47,133 nt of DNA from MWDF01 sp964577435 (GCA_964577435.1 CAZNZD010000006.1:1-47133), one strand, 5' to 3'. Numbered from the stretch's first letter, positions 24,818 through 33,985 are shown. The notes: generated by a model not told the origin, from the letters alone. Made by a program: numbers and translations.

Positions 24818-25531
24818 ATGAAGGCGATTCTATTCGACCTGGACGGAAGCCTGCTTCCGATGGACCAGGATGGCTTCGTAGGGTACTATTTCAAGCTTCT
24901 CGGGGAGATGATGTCAGCTCTGGGTTACGACCCGAAGGCATCGGTGAAGGCAGTTATCGCAGGAACCAAGGCTATGTCCGTCAACGACGGCTCGAAGACC
25001 AATGAGGAGGCCTTCTGGGAGGTCTTCGCTGGCCTGCTGGGCGAAGGGGTAAGGGGCTGCGAGCCGGATTTCGAGCGGTTCTACAGGACCGAGTTCGAGA
25101 AGACCATGGCATTCTCGTCCCCGACGCCGCTTGCCAAGCAGATTATCTGCGAGGCGAGGGCCAAAGGCTACAGGACGGCGCTTGCCACGAACTCCATCTT
25201 CCCCAGGGTCGCCACCCTGGCGCGGCTGCGCTGGGCCGGGCTGTCCGAGGACGATTTCGAGCTGATAAGCACATATGAGGGCTTCAGGTTCTCGAAGCCG
25301 AACCCGGGTTACTATAAGCAGGTGCTGGATACCTTAGGCCTTATGCCGGAGGACTGCCTGATGGCCGGAAACGACATCGGCGACGATGCGGTGGCCATGG
25401 ATCTGGGAATGGATTTCTTCCTTCTAACTGATTGCCTGATAAACAGGGACAATCTGGATACCTCAGCATTCAAAAAGGGATCCCTGCAGGAGTTCTTGCA
25501 CTTTGTGAAGAAACTACCGATTGTCGGGTAG
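24818..25531 (+). CDS. HAD-superfamily hydrolase
   Basis: Haloacid-dehalogenase-like phosphatase of 237 residues. Motif I LFDLDGSLLP (nucleophile Asp and acid Asp), motif II Thr/Ser in ALATNSIFP, motif III Lys in FSKPNPGYY and motif IV GNDIGDDAVAMDLGM are all present. A helical cap (about 15-105) makes it a class I, phosphoglycolate-phosphatase-like member. The frame is open upstream to 24752, overlapping the nitroreductase; ATG 24818 is chosen because it starts right at motif I and has AGAGGTG upstream. The physiological phosphate ester is unknown. Confidence 0.85.
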   Translation: MKAILFDLDGSLLPMDQDGFVGYYFKLLGEMMSALGYDPKASVKAVIAGTKAMSVNDGSKTNEEAFWEVFAGLLGEGVRGCEPDFERFYRTEFEKTMAFSSPTPLAKQIICEARAKGYRTALATNSIFPRVATLARLRWAGLSEDDFELISTYEGFRFSKPNPGYYKQVLDTLGLMPEDCLMAGNDIGDDAVAMDLGMDFFLLTDCLINRDNLDTSAFKKGSLQEFLHFVKKLPIVG

Positions 25532-25598
25532 GCGCACTGCCGCATGAAAGCACAGTTTGGTTGAGGCTCCGGCAATTCAATCCGAAGGAGGAACGAAA

Positions 25599-26240
25599 AT
25601 GAGATTGAACAGGTGCTTGACGCTTGCGCTGGCATTTGCTATCGCATTCGCCGCTGCCGGATGTGCTAAGACTTGGTCCATCGATTTTACGAAGTCCCAG
25701 GGCGGCTGGGGCACGCTACTTGATTACGATGATCCTGGAATAACGAGGGTTAATGACTTAGGGATTCTGCTTAGCGGCACGACTCTCATCTCCAGGTATG
25801 GCTTCAACGGGGATTTCGAGCTCACCGTAACTTTCAAGCTGAATGTGAGCTCATCTAACACGCTCCCGCAGCTAAAAATCTACCTTGGCAATGGGACGGA
25901 CCCCTCCGAACAGGCCCTCTTGTGCAAGTTCGAGAACATGGGAGGCGTGTCGGAGTTCTATGCGATCTACGACAACTTCGCGACGGTGCATTCTGCAGGC
26001 TATATATCCGGCCTGAGACACACTGAGCTGAACACATTCATCCTAGTGAAGAAGGGAAATGTCGTAGACATGCTGGTGAACGGCTACTCCCTTTATGAGC
26101 CCTTCACCATAGCAAACTACACTGCTCCCCTTTTCGTGCCTTACGTCTATGTACAGCAGGGAAGCCCGGATGAGGATGAGGAGCTTCTAATAATCAAGAG
26201 CATCAAGGTGAAGTACTCGGGCGATAAAGTCGATTTCTAA
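25599..26240 (+). CDS. Small lipoprotein, distant member of the window's jelly-roll-like lipoprotein family
   Basis: Lipoprotein of 213 residues with a signal peptide ending in lipobox AAGC (Cys22). The mature part is rich in beta-strand pattern and ends in LLIIKSIKVKYSGDKV, the same layout as the three lipoproteins at 36551, 37260 and 38436 (N-terminal SIDF or SFKVEQ strand, central NGDFELTVTFKLN, C-terminal strand ending in VKYSG or VEYNG). Sequence identity to them is low. The overall pattern resembles a concanavalin/laminin-G-type beta sandwich, but this is impression only. Start ATG 25599 has AAGGAGGA upstream; an earlier in-frame start has no such site. No function is known. Confidence 0.7.
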   Translation: MRLNRCLTLALAFAIAFAAAGCAKTWSIDFTKSQGGWGTLLDYDDPGITRVNDLGILLSGTTLISRYGFNGDFELTVTFKLNVSSSNTLPQLKIYLGNGTDPSEQALLCKFENMGGVSEFYAIYDNFATVHSAGYISGLRHTELNTFILVKKGNVVDMLVNGYSLYEPFTIANYTAPLFVPYVYVQQGSPDEDEELLIIKSIKVKYSGDKVDF

Positions 26241-26385
26241 GCGCTTCGCCTCGGTCACTTAGTTCTCTGTGGGGAGCCAGACGACCTAATGATAATGTGG
26301 ACGTCTTTACACTTTTACAAACGAAAAATGTGAACATGCATAGCATTTTACAAACGAATCTGCTCCCATATCTATGCCTAAAAGG
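26241..26385. repeat. Short AT-rich intergenic with a 13-bp direct repeat
   Basis: TTTTACAAACGAA occurs at 26313-26325 and again at 26346-26358 (33-bp period, about three helical turns). It lies between the end of the lipoprotein gene and the tldE terminator. No gene or promoter is evident; it could be a binding site or a chance remnant. Confidence 0.4.
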
Positions 26386-26422
26386 ACAAAAAGCCTGCCC
26401 CGTACATCATCCGGGGCAGGCT
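26386..26422 (-). terminator. Rho-independent terminator of eamA-tldD-tldE
   Basis: Perfect 11-bp stem (26392-26402 with 26412-26422) and nine-base loop. On the minus strand it is followed by TTTTTG, 20 bases after the tldE stop. It could also stop plus-strand transcripts from the lipoprotein gene, but no T-tract is present on that side. Confidence 0.9.
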
Positions 26423-26442
26423 CAGATAATATAACGCCCTTT

Positions 26443-27789
26443 CTAGTGGTCAGTGGAACCCGTGAAGTTGAACTTCCCTGTCTTGATGGACGGTGCGAGG
26501 TATCCGCTCGGAATGCTCGAATCGCCTCCGAAGAGCTTCCTCTCCCTGCTTATAAGCTCCACGTTCTTGAACACGCCGTCTAGTATGGAGTCCGTGAAGC
26601 GCAGGTTCCTTAGAGGCTTCGTTATCACTCCGTCCTCGATAAGGAACGTGCCATCCTTCGTCATCCCGGTGAACATGGTCTTGATGGGATGTATCGGGTT
26701 GACGTAGTGGAACCTGGTGACGAATATGCCCCTCTTGGTGGACTTGATCATGCCCTCAACATCAGAATCGCCGGCGCCGAGCCTCAGGTGCATCGCAGGG
26801 ACCGCGAACATCGCGCCCGGGGGAACCGCATGGCCAGTAGACTGCGTCCCTGCAAGCTTGGCAGATGCCGAATCGAACAGCATCCCCGTGACACGGCCTC
26901 CCTTTATTATCTCCACCTTCTGCCTGGGCTGGCCCTCGTAGTCAAAGGGCATCTGTATCGTATCGGGGCTTATGCCGTCATCGGTCACGTCGATGAGCCC
27001 GTTGGTCACCATCTCGCCCATCTTGCCTGACGCGAAGCTCTTCCCCTCGACGTAGCTCATCCCGTTTACGCCGCACATCGCAAGTATGTGGAGTATCGTG
27101 GCTACGGCATCCGGCTCGAGCACCGCCTCGTATTCCCCCGCCTCTATCGGCTGCGGGTTCGCGCTTCTTACGCACTTGTCCACTGCGACTGCCGCCGTCT
27201 TCGCGAAGTCCAGGCTCCTTACATCCACCGCCACCTGGTCGCATAAGCCGGAGCCGCCTGCCGCGCTCATCGCCACCACCTTGTAATAGGCTGCCGTTCC
27301 CATGTTATAGGCCAGCACGCCGTTGGTGTTGGCGACCATAGTACCCGCCGCGGAAGTGCGCACCGTGCCGCTTCCGTTCACCTTCGCCTTATCCGCAAGG
27401 CCAATCGCTATGCCTGCCGCCTCGGCTATGTCCTTGCCGCTGAAAGCCGCCGTATGATCGCTGAACGAGTCCACCTTCTCATAGCTCTTCGGCCCGGGCA
27501 TGCCTGCGAAGTTCGGGTTGTCCGGAAGCTGCCCCGCTATGTCGTATGCCCTTCTCAGAGCATCGATTAGGTCCTCATGGTGGTTCGTGCGCACGACGCC
27601 GACCTTCTGGCCCCTTGCCACCCTCACCGTGAAGTCAGTGTTCGAAAGCACGCTGTTCTGGTGTATCTCGGAGTTGGAGAACCTGGCAAGCTTTATCTCC
27701 GAGTCGACCGCGACGACTTCGGCCTCTGCCCCCTTCACCGACTTCAGGGCATCCAGCACCGCCTTCTCGATTGTCTGCCTTCCTACCAT
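26443..27789 (-). CDS. tldE: TldE/PmbA family metalloprotease-associated protein
   Basis: Protein of 448 residues homologous to the non-catalytic partner of the TldD/TldE heterodimeric zinc protease, which in E. coli degrades unfolded peptides and matures microcin B17. Typical parts: N-terminal FTVRVARGQKVGVVRTNHHED, central EAGEYEAVLEPDAVATILH, SFASGKMGEMVTNGLIDVTDDG, and the C-terminal LIEDGVITKPLRNLRFTDSILD. No HExxxH is seen, as expected for TldE. The frame extends upstream inside tldD, but ATG 27789, seven bases into the tldD overlap and behind AGGTG, gives the normal length. Translation is probably coupled to tldD. Confidence 0.92.
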   Translation of the reverse strand: MVGRQTIEKAVLDALKSVKGAEAEVVAVDSEIKLARFSNSEIHQNSVLSNTDFTVRVARGQKVGVVRTNHHEDLIDALRRAYDIAGQLPDNPNFAGMPGPKSYEKVDSFSDHTAAFSGKDIAEAAGIAIGLADKAKVNGSGTVRTSAAGTMVANTNGVLAYNMGTAAYYKVVAMSAAGGSGLCDQVAVDVRSLDFAKTAAVAVDKCVRSANPQPIEAGEYEAVLEPDAVATILHILAMCGVNGMSYVEGKSFASGKMGEMVTNGLIDVTDDGISPDTIQMPFDYEGQPRQKVEIIKGGRVTGMLFDSASAKLAGTQSTGHAVPPGAMFAVPAMHLRLGAGDSDVEGMIKSTKRGIFVTRFHYVNPIHPIKTMFTGMTKDGTFLIEDGVITKPLRNLRFTDSILDGVFKNVELISRERKLFGGDSSIPSGYLAPSIKTGKFNFTGSTDH

Positions 27790-29231
27790 CTGCCGACACC
27801 TACCTTCACGTTCCTGAAGCGCGCGGGCGCGCATCCGTGCCCTACGTGGGCGACCTGGAGCGGTTCGCCCTTTCCGCAGTTGGGCACGCCCCAGAGGACC
27901 CACTCGTCCTCGCCGGCTATGCCGTCGCAGCTTCCCCAGAACTCCGGCGTAATGCCCGTATAAGTCGGGTTCTTCACTAGGCCCGTGACCTTCCCGCCCT
28001 TGATGCGCCAGCCTATCTCGCAGCCGAACTGGAAGTTCACCCTCCTGTCGTCGATGCTCCAGCTCTTGATGCCGGTCATCATCACGCCGTCTTCAGTGTC
28101 GGCGATAAGCGACTCCAGGGTCTCCTTTCCCGGGGCCAGGCAGACGTTCGTCATCCTGACTATCGGGGTCCTGGACCAGCCGTCGGCCCTCATTGCGGCG
28201 TTGGACTGCTGGTCGAGCCTGCTTGCCCACTCCCTTCCGGTGAGATAGCCTACGAACTCCCCCTTGTCTACGAGCGCGGTCATGCACGATGGCATCCCCT
28301 CGTCGTCGTAGGCATATGTGCCGAGGCCGCCGGGCGTTGAGCTGCACTGGTAAAGGTTCACCTTCTCGGAGCCGTAGCGGAAACCCGCCCCCAGTTTCTC
28401 TGTGGTAAGAAAGCTCGTGCCCGCGTAAGCCGCCTCAGTGCCGTAGACCCTGTCGAGCTCCACGGGATGTCCGCAGCTCTCATGGATCTGAAGCGCCAGC
28501 TGCTCGGGAAGCAGGATGAGCGTCATCTCGCCCGACGGGCACTGCTCGGCGGTAAGAAGCGCCACAGCCTCCTCGGCCGCCCTGACCGCGCCCTTCTCCA
28601 GCTCCTGCTTCAGCACGAACTCATAGCCGGCCTGGCCGAAGTTCCCGCCGAATGCGCCCGGGTAGGACCTGTTCTGCATGTCGCCGTCGCCGATTGCGGT
28701 GACAGCCACGCTGGCCCCCGACTCCGTGAACTCCTGCTCTATCCTTGCACCCTCGGTGGACATGTAGAGCTTGCTTTCGGTAAGGAAGTTCATGTTTGCG
28801 TTGACCAGCTTCACCTTGGGTGATACTTCGGCCGCCGCCTTCGACGCCCTAATAAGAAGCGCCACCTTCTCCTCTATGGGCACTTTGAAGGGGTCCACTT
28901 CCATAGGGGCGCGCCAGTTCGCTATGTCGCCGGATGTCTCTCCTATGGCTGCATCGTGCTTCGTGAAGGGCTTCGCCGCCCTGGCATACTGCACTGCGGT
29001 CTCCGCGGTCTTCACCGCCTCCTCCTCTGTGAGGATGTTCGAGGCAGCAAAGCCCCATGCGCCGTCCACCAGCACCCTGATCCCGTATCCTTCGTCCAGC
29101 CCCTCGGTGATGCGCTCGAGCGAGCCGTTTCTAACTAAGATCCCCTGGCTCCTCCTCGTCACCTTTCTCACGTCTGCGAATGAGGCCCCAAGCTGGCTTG
29201 CGCGTTCCAGGGCCCTTTCCAAAAGGTACAT
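27783..29231 (-). CDS. tldD: Zinc metalloprotease TldD
   Basis: Catalytic subunit (482 residues) of the TldD/TldE protease. The zinc motif HESCGH (His250, Glu251, His255) fits the family HExxxH. Flanking signatures are present: TEGARIEQEFTESG, PSGEMTLILLPEQLALQIHE and LAPGKETLESLIADTEDGV. Start ATG 29231 has AAAGGAGAG upstream and matches the conserved N-terminus (MYLLERALERA). It lies 101 bases inside the 3' end of the upstream eamA gene in another frame, and overlaps tldE by seven bases at its end, so three genes are tightly packed. Substrates here are unknown; no microcin or RiPP precursor is visible nearby. Confidence 0.95.
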   Translation of the reverse strand: MYLLERALERASQLGASFADVRKVTRRSQGILVRNGSLERITEGLDEGYGIRVLVDGAWGFAASNILTEEEAVKTAETAVQYARAAKPFTKHDAAIGETSGDIANWRAPMEVDPFKVPIEEKVALLIRASKAAAEVSPKVKLVNANMNFLTESKLYMSTEGARIEQEFTESGASVAVTAIGDGDMQNRSYPGAFGGNFGQAGYEFVLKQELEKGAVRAAEEAVALLTAEQCPSGEMTLILLPEQLALQIHESCGHPVELDRVYGTEAAYAGTSFLTTEKLGAGFRYGSEKVNLYQCSSTPGGLGTYAYDDEGMPSCMTALVDKGEFVGYLTGREWASRLDQQSNAAMRADGWSRTPIVRMTNVCLAPGKETLESLIADTEDGVMMTGIKSWSIDDRRVNFQFGCEIGWRIKGGKVTGLVKNPTYTGITPEFWGSCDGIAGEDEWVLWGVPNCGKGEPLQVAHVGHGCAPARFRNVKVGVGRW

Positions 29232-30111
29232 CGAAGCTCTCCTTTCTGGACTTCCGGTAGTCGCCGTACTGGCAGACCGCCACGGCCACCAGGATAAGGG
29301 CGGCACCGAACCATTGCTTGAGGTTCAATCCCTCGCCCAGCAGAAGCCAGGCGAACAGCACGCCGATTATGGGTTCAGTCTGCATGATGAGTGAGGCCCT
29401 TATGGCCGGGACATATCTCTGGGCTATGGTCTGCACCACGAAGCACACAGCGGTCGCCATGATGCCGAGGTAGAGTATCGTAATCCAGGTCCCAGTCGAG
29501 AAGTCCCTCACCTGCGGGAGCTTGGGCGCCGCAGTAACCAGCGCGAGCATCCCGATCCAAATGAACTGGGCCATGGACAGGAGCATCCCATTCAGCCTGG
29601 GGGAGTACTTCTCCAGAAGCACGATCTGGAATCCGAAGCACAGCGCGCAACCCAGCACGTACAAGTCGCCGATGGACGGCATCTGCCAGCCGTCAAGGGA
29701 GAGCATCCCCAGGCCGACCACAGCGATCACCACGCCCACCCAGGAGTACCACTCGGGGTTCTTCCTGAGTATGTAGGGCGACAGCATCGGGGTGAAAACC
29801 ACCGCAAGGCCCGTTATGAATCCTGTCTTGGATGCGGTCGTAAGGCTTAAGCCAACGGTCTGAAGGACGAAGCCCATGTAGACGAATATGCCGACGACTG
29901 CCGCCGACCTCCAGGTCTCGCCTCCCATGCGCTTAAGAAGCCCTCTCCTCCAGCAGATGAAAGTCACGATTACCGCCGCGATTATCATCCTTAAGGCGAT
30001 GAGAAGGATGGGGTCGACCACAGCCAGCGCGTTTTTCACGATGGCGAACGTGGTTCCCCAGATCACGCATATCAGGACCAGGGCGAGGTCCGCAATAAGG
30101 CTAGTCTTCAT
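29131..30111 (-). CDS. EamA/DMT-family membrane transporter
   Basis: Inner-membrane protein of 326 residues with ten predicted hydrophobic segments in two EamA repeats (about 5-140 and 150-285; patterns ALVLICVIWGTTFAIVKNAL and TEPIIGVLFAWLLLGEGL). Members export small metabolites such as amino acids or nucleosides; the substrate is not predictable. After the last helix there is a charged tail of about 40 residues (RKSRKESFDVPFGKG to the end), encoded by DNA that overlaps the tldD 5' end by 101 bp. Start ATG 30111 has GGAAGC upstream. First gene of the promoter at 30188-30216. Confidence 0.85.
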   Translation of the reverse strand: MKTSLIADLALVLICVIWGTTFAIVKNALAVVDPILLIALRMIIAAVIVTFICWRRGLLKRMGGETWRSAAVVGIFVYMGFVLQTVGLSLTTASKTGFITGLAVVFTPMLSPYILRKNPEWYSWVGVVIAVVGLGMLSLDGWQMPSIGDLYVLGCALCFGFQIVLLEKYSPRLNGMLLSMAQFIWIGMLALVTAAPKLPQVRDFSTGTWITILYLGIMATAVCFVVQTIAQRYVPAIRASLIMQTEPIIGVLFAWLLLGEGLNLKQWFGAALILVAVAVCQYGDYRKSRKESFDVPFGKGPGTRKPAWGLIRRREKGDEEEPGDLS

Positions 30112-30187
30112 TAAGCTTCCGTCCGATTCCTCGTACTTCCTGCGGTTCCCATAATCCCGGCAGGGTCAGGGCAGGTGCGATGACTTA

Positions 30188-30216
30188 ATTCTATCAGCCC
30201 TGAGGGACCTTGATAA
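30188..30216 (-). promoter_or_regulatory. Promoter of eamA-tldD-tldE
   Basis: On the minus strand TTATCA (30211-30216) is separated by exactly 17 bp from TAGAAT (30188-30193), which is preceded by an extended -10 TGA. It lies 77 bases before the eamA start and directly after the hairpin that follows the ABC genes. Confidence 0.6.
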
Positions 30217-30219
30217 CCC

Positions 30220-30261
30220 CCGGAGGCCAGTTTTATGCACCCCTGCATAAGCGCCCTCCGG
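30220..30261 (-). terminator. Nested hairpin after the first ABC operon
   Basis: Outer stem CCGGAGG/CCTCCGG (30220-30226 with 30255-30261) and inner stem TTATGCA/TGCATAA (30233-30239 with 30244-30250) with a four-C loop, three bases beyond the stop codon of the ABC gene. No T-tract follows on the minus strand, so it may be a Rho-independent terminator of atypical form or an RNA 3'-end stabiliser. Confidence 0.5.
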
Positions 30262-30263
30262 CC

Positions 30264-32264
30264 CTAGATGCCCGCGGAAAGGGCCTCGTGCCTTCTGAAC
30301 TGGCTCGCGTACAGGCCGTAGTAGAAGCCCTTAAGCTCCATGAGCCTCTTGTGGTCTCCCCTCTCTATGATCCTGCCGTCTCTGATCACCAATATCTCGT
30401 CGGCGCCCTTGATGGTGCTGAGCCTATGTGCGATGACAAAGCTCGTCCGCCCCTTCATTAGCTCGAGCATCGCCTTCTGTATGTAGACTTCGGTCCTGGT
30501 GTCGACGCTGCTTGTCGCCTCGTCGAGGATGAGGATGGAAGGGTCGGCGAGCACCGCCCTTGCGATTGCGATGAGCTGCCTCTGCCCCTGGCTGAGGTTT
30601 CCTCCGTCCTCGTTCAGCACGGTGTCGTATCCCTCTGGAAGGCGCCTTATGAAGGTGTCTGCGTTTGCGGTCCTGGCCGCCGCGACCACCTCCTCGTCGG
30701 TGGCGTCCAGCCTTCCGTACCTTATGTTCTCCTTCACTGACTCGGAGAAAAGATAAGTGTCCTGGAGGACTATGCCGATGGAGCGCCTGAGGCTCTGCCT
30801 GTCGAACTGGCGTATGTCGGTGCCGTCGACTTCTATCATACCGTCGTCGGCGTCGTAGAAGCGCATGAGAAGGTTCACTACCGTCGTCTTTCCGGCGCCG
30901 GTCGGGCCCACAAGCGCGACGGTCCTGCCCGCGTCGGCTTCTATGTCGACGTCTCTTAGCACCGGCGTCCCCTTCTTGTAGGAGAAGTCGACGTCGTTGA
31001 AGCGCACTTCGCCGTTTATGCTTCCTGCCTCGATGCCGGACGTCCCGGAGACGTCCTCCTCCTTCTCGTCCATCACCTCGAAGACCCGCTCGGCCCCGGC
31101 TATCGCCGACTGAAGCTGGTTGTATTGGTTGGCTATCTCGTTTATGGGCCTGGCGAACTGCCTCGAGTAGTTAAGGAAGCTTGCGACCAGGCCGATGGTT
31201 ATTGCGCCCCTTATGACCAGGGCGCCTCCCGTCACAGCGCAAAGCGCGTAGGAGAGGTTGTTCACGACTATCATGATCCTGGGTATGAGGCCGGAGTATA
31301 TCTGGGCCATGAGCCCCGAGCGCCTCAGCCTCTCGCTTATCACGCCGAACTCGGCCTTGGAAGGCTCCTCCCTGCTGAAGGCCTTGACGACCTTCTGGCC
31401 CGATATGGTCTCCTCGATGAAGCCGTTGAGCTCGCCGAGGTCTCTTGCCTGCCTGGAGAAGTAGCGCCTCGTGCGCTTCGCGATGAGGCCTGTGGCCAGT
31501 ATGCTCAAAGGCACCGCCGCGAGGCTCAGCGCCGTAAGATGAGGGCTCAAATACAGCATCATTGCAAACGATCCGGCAACGGTTATCGCGCTCGAGAACA
31601 CTTGGGTTACTCCGGAGGCGAGGGTATTGTTTACGTTGTCCACGTCGTTAATCAGGCGGCTCATGAGCTCGCCGTGCGGCTGGCTGTCGAAGTAAGGGAC
31701 GGGAAGCCTCTGCACCTTGTCGAAAAGGTCCCTCCTCAGCTCCTTCACCGTCCTCACAGCGACCGCCGACATGACGTAGATGGTAAGCCAGGAGGCCACT
31801 GCGTTTCCTATGTATGATAAGGCCAGAAGCACGCATATCCTCATTATCGCCCTGAAGTCCACTTTGCCGGGGCCCGCAGCCATCGCGTCCACGCCCATGC
31901 CTATGAGGTAGGGGCCGGCAAGGGCCAGAAGAGAGCTGATGAGCACCAGCGCGAATACGCCGATTAAGGCCATCTTCTGCCTTTTCAGGTAGACCCAGAT
32001 CCTTTGGAGGGTCCTTCTTGCGTCCTTCGCCTTGACCTTCTCCGTCATGAAGCGCCTGCCTGCGCTCCCTCCGAAGCCCGGGCCTCCGCCTATTCCCGGC
32101 CTCGGCAGGATCGGCTGCGGTATCTGGGACTTGCCGTCGCCTTTGAGATAGCTCTTCTCATGCGCTTGCCCCATGCCGTGGCCGGCCCCCGCGTCCGCCC
32201 TTGCGCCGAGCCCGTCCGCCCCGCCCTTGTGGCCCTTCTGACCTTTATCGCCCATATCGCTCAT
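30264..32264 (-). CDS. ABC exporter subunit with consensus Walker B (operon 1, second subunit)
   Basis: Half-size ABC exporter of 666 residues: a Gly/Lys/Asp-rich cytoplasmic extension (about 1-80), a six-helix membrane domain (about 95-390) and an NBD (about 420-660). Walker A GPTGAGKTT (about 452), signature LSQGQ (about 556), Walker B ILILDEATS with catalytic Glu, and H-loop IAHRLST. The signature departs from LSGGQ while Walker B and His are intact, which matches the competent-Walker subunit of heterodimeric exporters. The partner is the upstream gene, overlapping by ATGA; GGGGGAGGAGG precedes this start. Probable efflux of drugs, peptides or lipids; substrate unknown. Regulated with the upstream marR gene. 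Confidence 0.88.
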   Translation of the reverse strand: MSDMGDKGQKGHKGGADGLGARADAGAGHGMGQAHEKSYLKGDGKSQIPQPILPRPGIGGGPGFGGSAGRRFMTEKVKAKDARRTLQRIWVYLKRQKMALIGVFALVLISSLLALAGPYLIGMGVDAMAAGPGKVDFRAIMRICVLLALSYIGNAVASWLTIYVMSAVAVRTVKELRRDLFDKVQRLPVPYFDSQPHGELMSRLINDVDNVNNTLASGVTQVFSSAITVAGSFAMMLYLSPHLTALSLAAVPLSILATGLIAKRTRRYFSRQARDLGELNGFIEETISGQKVVKAFSREEPSKAEFGVISERLRRSGLMAQIYSGLIPRIMIVVNNLSYALCAVTGGALVIRGAITIGLVASFLNYSRQFARPINEIANQYNQLQSAIAGAERVFEVMDEKEEDVSGTSGIEAGSINGEVRFNDVDFSYKKGTPVLRDVDIEADAGRTVALVGPTGAGKTTVVNLLMRFYDADDGMIEVDGTDIRQFDRQSLRRSIGIVLQDTYLFSESVKENIRYGRLDATDEEVVAAARTANADTFIRRLPEGYDTVLNEDGGNLSQGQRQLIAIARAVLADPSILILDEATSSVDTRTEVYIQKAMLELMKGRTSFVIAHRLSTIKGADEILVIRDGRIIERGDHKRLMELKGFYYGLYASQFRRHEALSAGI

Positions 32265-33985
32265 GCCGCCTCCTCCCCCAGCTGGGACGAGACGATGTCC
32301 CTGTACAGCGCGCTTTCCGCCATGAGCTTCCTGTGGTTTCCGTCTGCTGCGACCAGCCCGTCCTCAAGGACGATTATCCTGTCGGCGTCCATGACTGAGC
32401 TTATCCTCTGGGCGATGATTATCGTGGTCATGCCCTTCATGCTCTGCTTGATTGCGGCCTGGAGCCTCTCCTCCGTGCCCATGTCGACCGCGCTTGTGCT
32501 GTCGTCGAGTATGAGTATCCTCGGCTTTCTTATAAGGGCCCTTGCGATGGCGAGCCTCTGCTTCTGCCCGCCGGAGAGGTTCACGCCCTTCTGCCCTACC
32601 ATCGTGTCGTATCCTTCGGGAAGGGCCATAACGAAGTCGTGCGCCTGGGCCGCGCTTGCCGCCTCGAACATCTCCTCGTCGGTGGCGTCGTCCTTGCCCC
32701 AGAGGAGGTTCTCCCTTATGGTGCCCGTGAAGAGGACCGAATCCTGAAGCACCATGCCTATCGAGCCCCTTAGTTCAGCAAGGTCCATCTGCCTTATGTC
32801 GGCCCCGTCGATGAGGACCCTTCCTTCTGTTGGGTCGTAGAAGCGGGGGATGAGGTTCACAAGGGTGCTCTTGCCCGATCCTGTGGCGCCGAGTATCCCT
32901 AGCGTGCTTCCCGGCATCACGGTGAGGCTCACGTTTCTTAGCACCGGGTCTCCCGACGCGCCCTCGTAATGGAAGCTCACGCCCTCCAGGTCCACCCTGC
33001 CGCCGTCTACCTTCGCCGCAGCATTGGGCGTGCTTGAAATCGATGAATCGACGTCAAGGACCTCGGTTATCCTGTCAGCTGATGCCTTGGCCCTTGAGAT
33101 CATGACCATTAGGTGGGCGACCATCTGAAGGGCCATCAGAATCTGGGTGATGTAGTTGACGAAAGCCATGACCTCGCCGACCGTCATGGTGCCTATCTGC
33201 ACCTTCCAGCCGCCGAACCAGAGCACGGCAATCATGCTTATATTCAGGGAGAGAAGCATAGCCGGAGTCGTCAGCCCGACGAGCCTGTTCGCCTTAAGGG
33301 CTATGGCCGTGAGCTGCTCGTTGGACTTTGCGAAGCGTGCCTTCTCGTAGTCGGCCCTTACGAAGGCCTTCACCACCCTGACTCCCGCGAGGTTCTCCCT
33401 CATCACGCTGTTGAGCTTGTCCACCTTCCTCTGCACCGCGCTGAACATCGGGAAGCTCCTTCCCAGGATGAGGGCAAGCGCGACGCTTAGAAGCGGAAGG
33501 GATATGAGAAGCACCGAGGCGAGACCGGCGTTTATAAGAAGGGCCATGAAGACGCCGCCGAACGCGAGAAGAGGCGCCCTTACGAGCATCCTCAGGCTGA
33601 ACATGACGATCTGCTGGACCTGGGCTACGTCGTTAGTAAGGCGGGTTATTAGAGACGCGGTCTTGAACCTGTCCAGCTCCGCGAAGGAGTAGGATTGGAC
33701 CCTCGAGAATAGCTCGCCTCTTAGGTCCTTGCCGTAGCCCTGGGCCGCGTAGCAGGAGAATATCGTGGCACCGGTGCCGCCAAGCAGGCCCAGCACCGCA
33801 ATTGCTATCATCCTTGCGCCTGTGGAATACACATAGGCGAGGTCGCGGTTTGCGACGCCTATGTCGATTATGCTTGCCATGAGCCTGGGCTGTATGAGGT
33901 CGGCCGCCACTTCCATCAGCATCATGAGCGGGGCCAGGAGCGCCGCCCACCAATAGGGGCGGATGAATCTGAACAGCTTCTTCAA
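32261..33985 (-). CDS. ABC exporter subunit with degenerate ATP site (operon 1, first subunit)
   Basis: Half-size ABC exporter of 574 residues: six-helix membrane domain (about 10-300) and NBD (about 335-570). Walker A GATGSGKST (about 366) and signature LSGGQKQR (about 467) are canonical, but Walker B is ILILDDSTS (Asp for catalytic Glu) and the H-loop is IIIAQRISS (Gln for His). This is the known pattern of the degenerate-site subunit in TM287/288- or BmrCD-like heterodimers. The start is TTG 33985 behind GGGAGGT. It lies 33 bases after marR, with the partner subunit overlapping its stop. Confidence 0.88.
   Translation of the reverse strand: MKKLFRFIRPYWWAALLAPLMMLMEVAADLIQPRLMASIIDIGVANRDLAYVYSTGARMIAIAVLGLLGGTGATIFSCYAAQGYGKDLRGELFSRVQSYSFAELDRFKTASLITRLTNDVAQVQQIVMFSLRMLVRAPLLAFGGVFMALLINAGLASVLLISLPLLSVALALILGRSFPMFSAVQRKVDKLNSVMRENLAGVRVVKAFVRADYEKARFAKSNEQLTAIALKANRLVGLTTPAMLLSLNISMIAVLWFGGWKVQIGTMTVGEVMAFVNYITQILMALQMVAHLMVMISRAKASADRITEVLDVDSSISSTPNAAAKVDGGRVDLEGVSFHYEGASGDPVLRNVSLTVMPGSTLGILGATGSGKSTLVNLIPRFYDPTEGRVLIDGADIRQMDLAELRGSIGMVLQDSVLFTGTIRENLLWGKDDATDEEMFEAASAAQAHDFVMALPEGYDTMVGQKGVNLSGGQKQRLAIARALIRKPRILILDDSTSAVDMGTEERLQAAIKQSMKGMTTIIIAQRISSVMDADRIIVLEDGLVAADGNHRKLMAESALYRDIVSSQLGEEAA

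Noticed and set aside
26443..30111. RiPP or microcin biosynthesis locus because of tldD/tldE
   Set aside because: No precursor peptide, cyclodehydratase or radical SAM gene lies nearby; tldD/tldE are also widespread as housekeeping proteases.
31125..31817. Plus-strand open frame of 230 codons opposite the ABC exporter gene
   Set aside because: Shadow frame without a ribosome binding site; the minus-strand gene has full ABC motifs.
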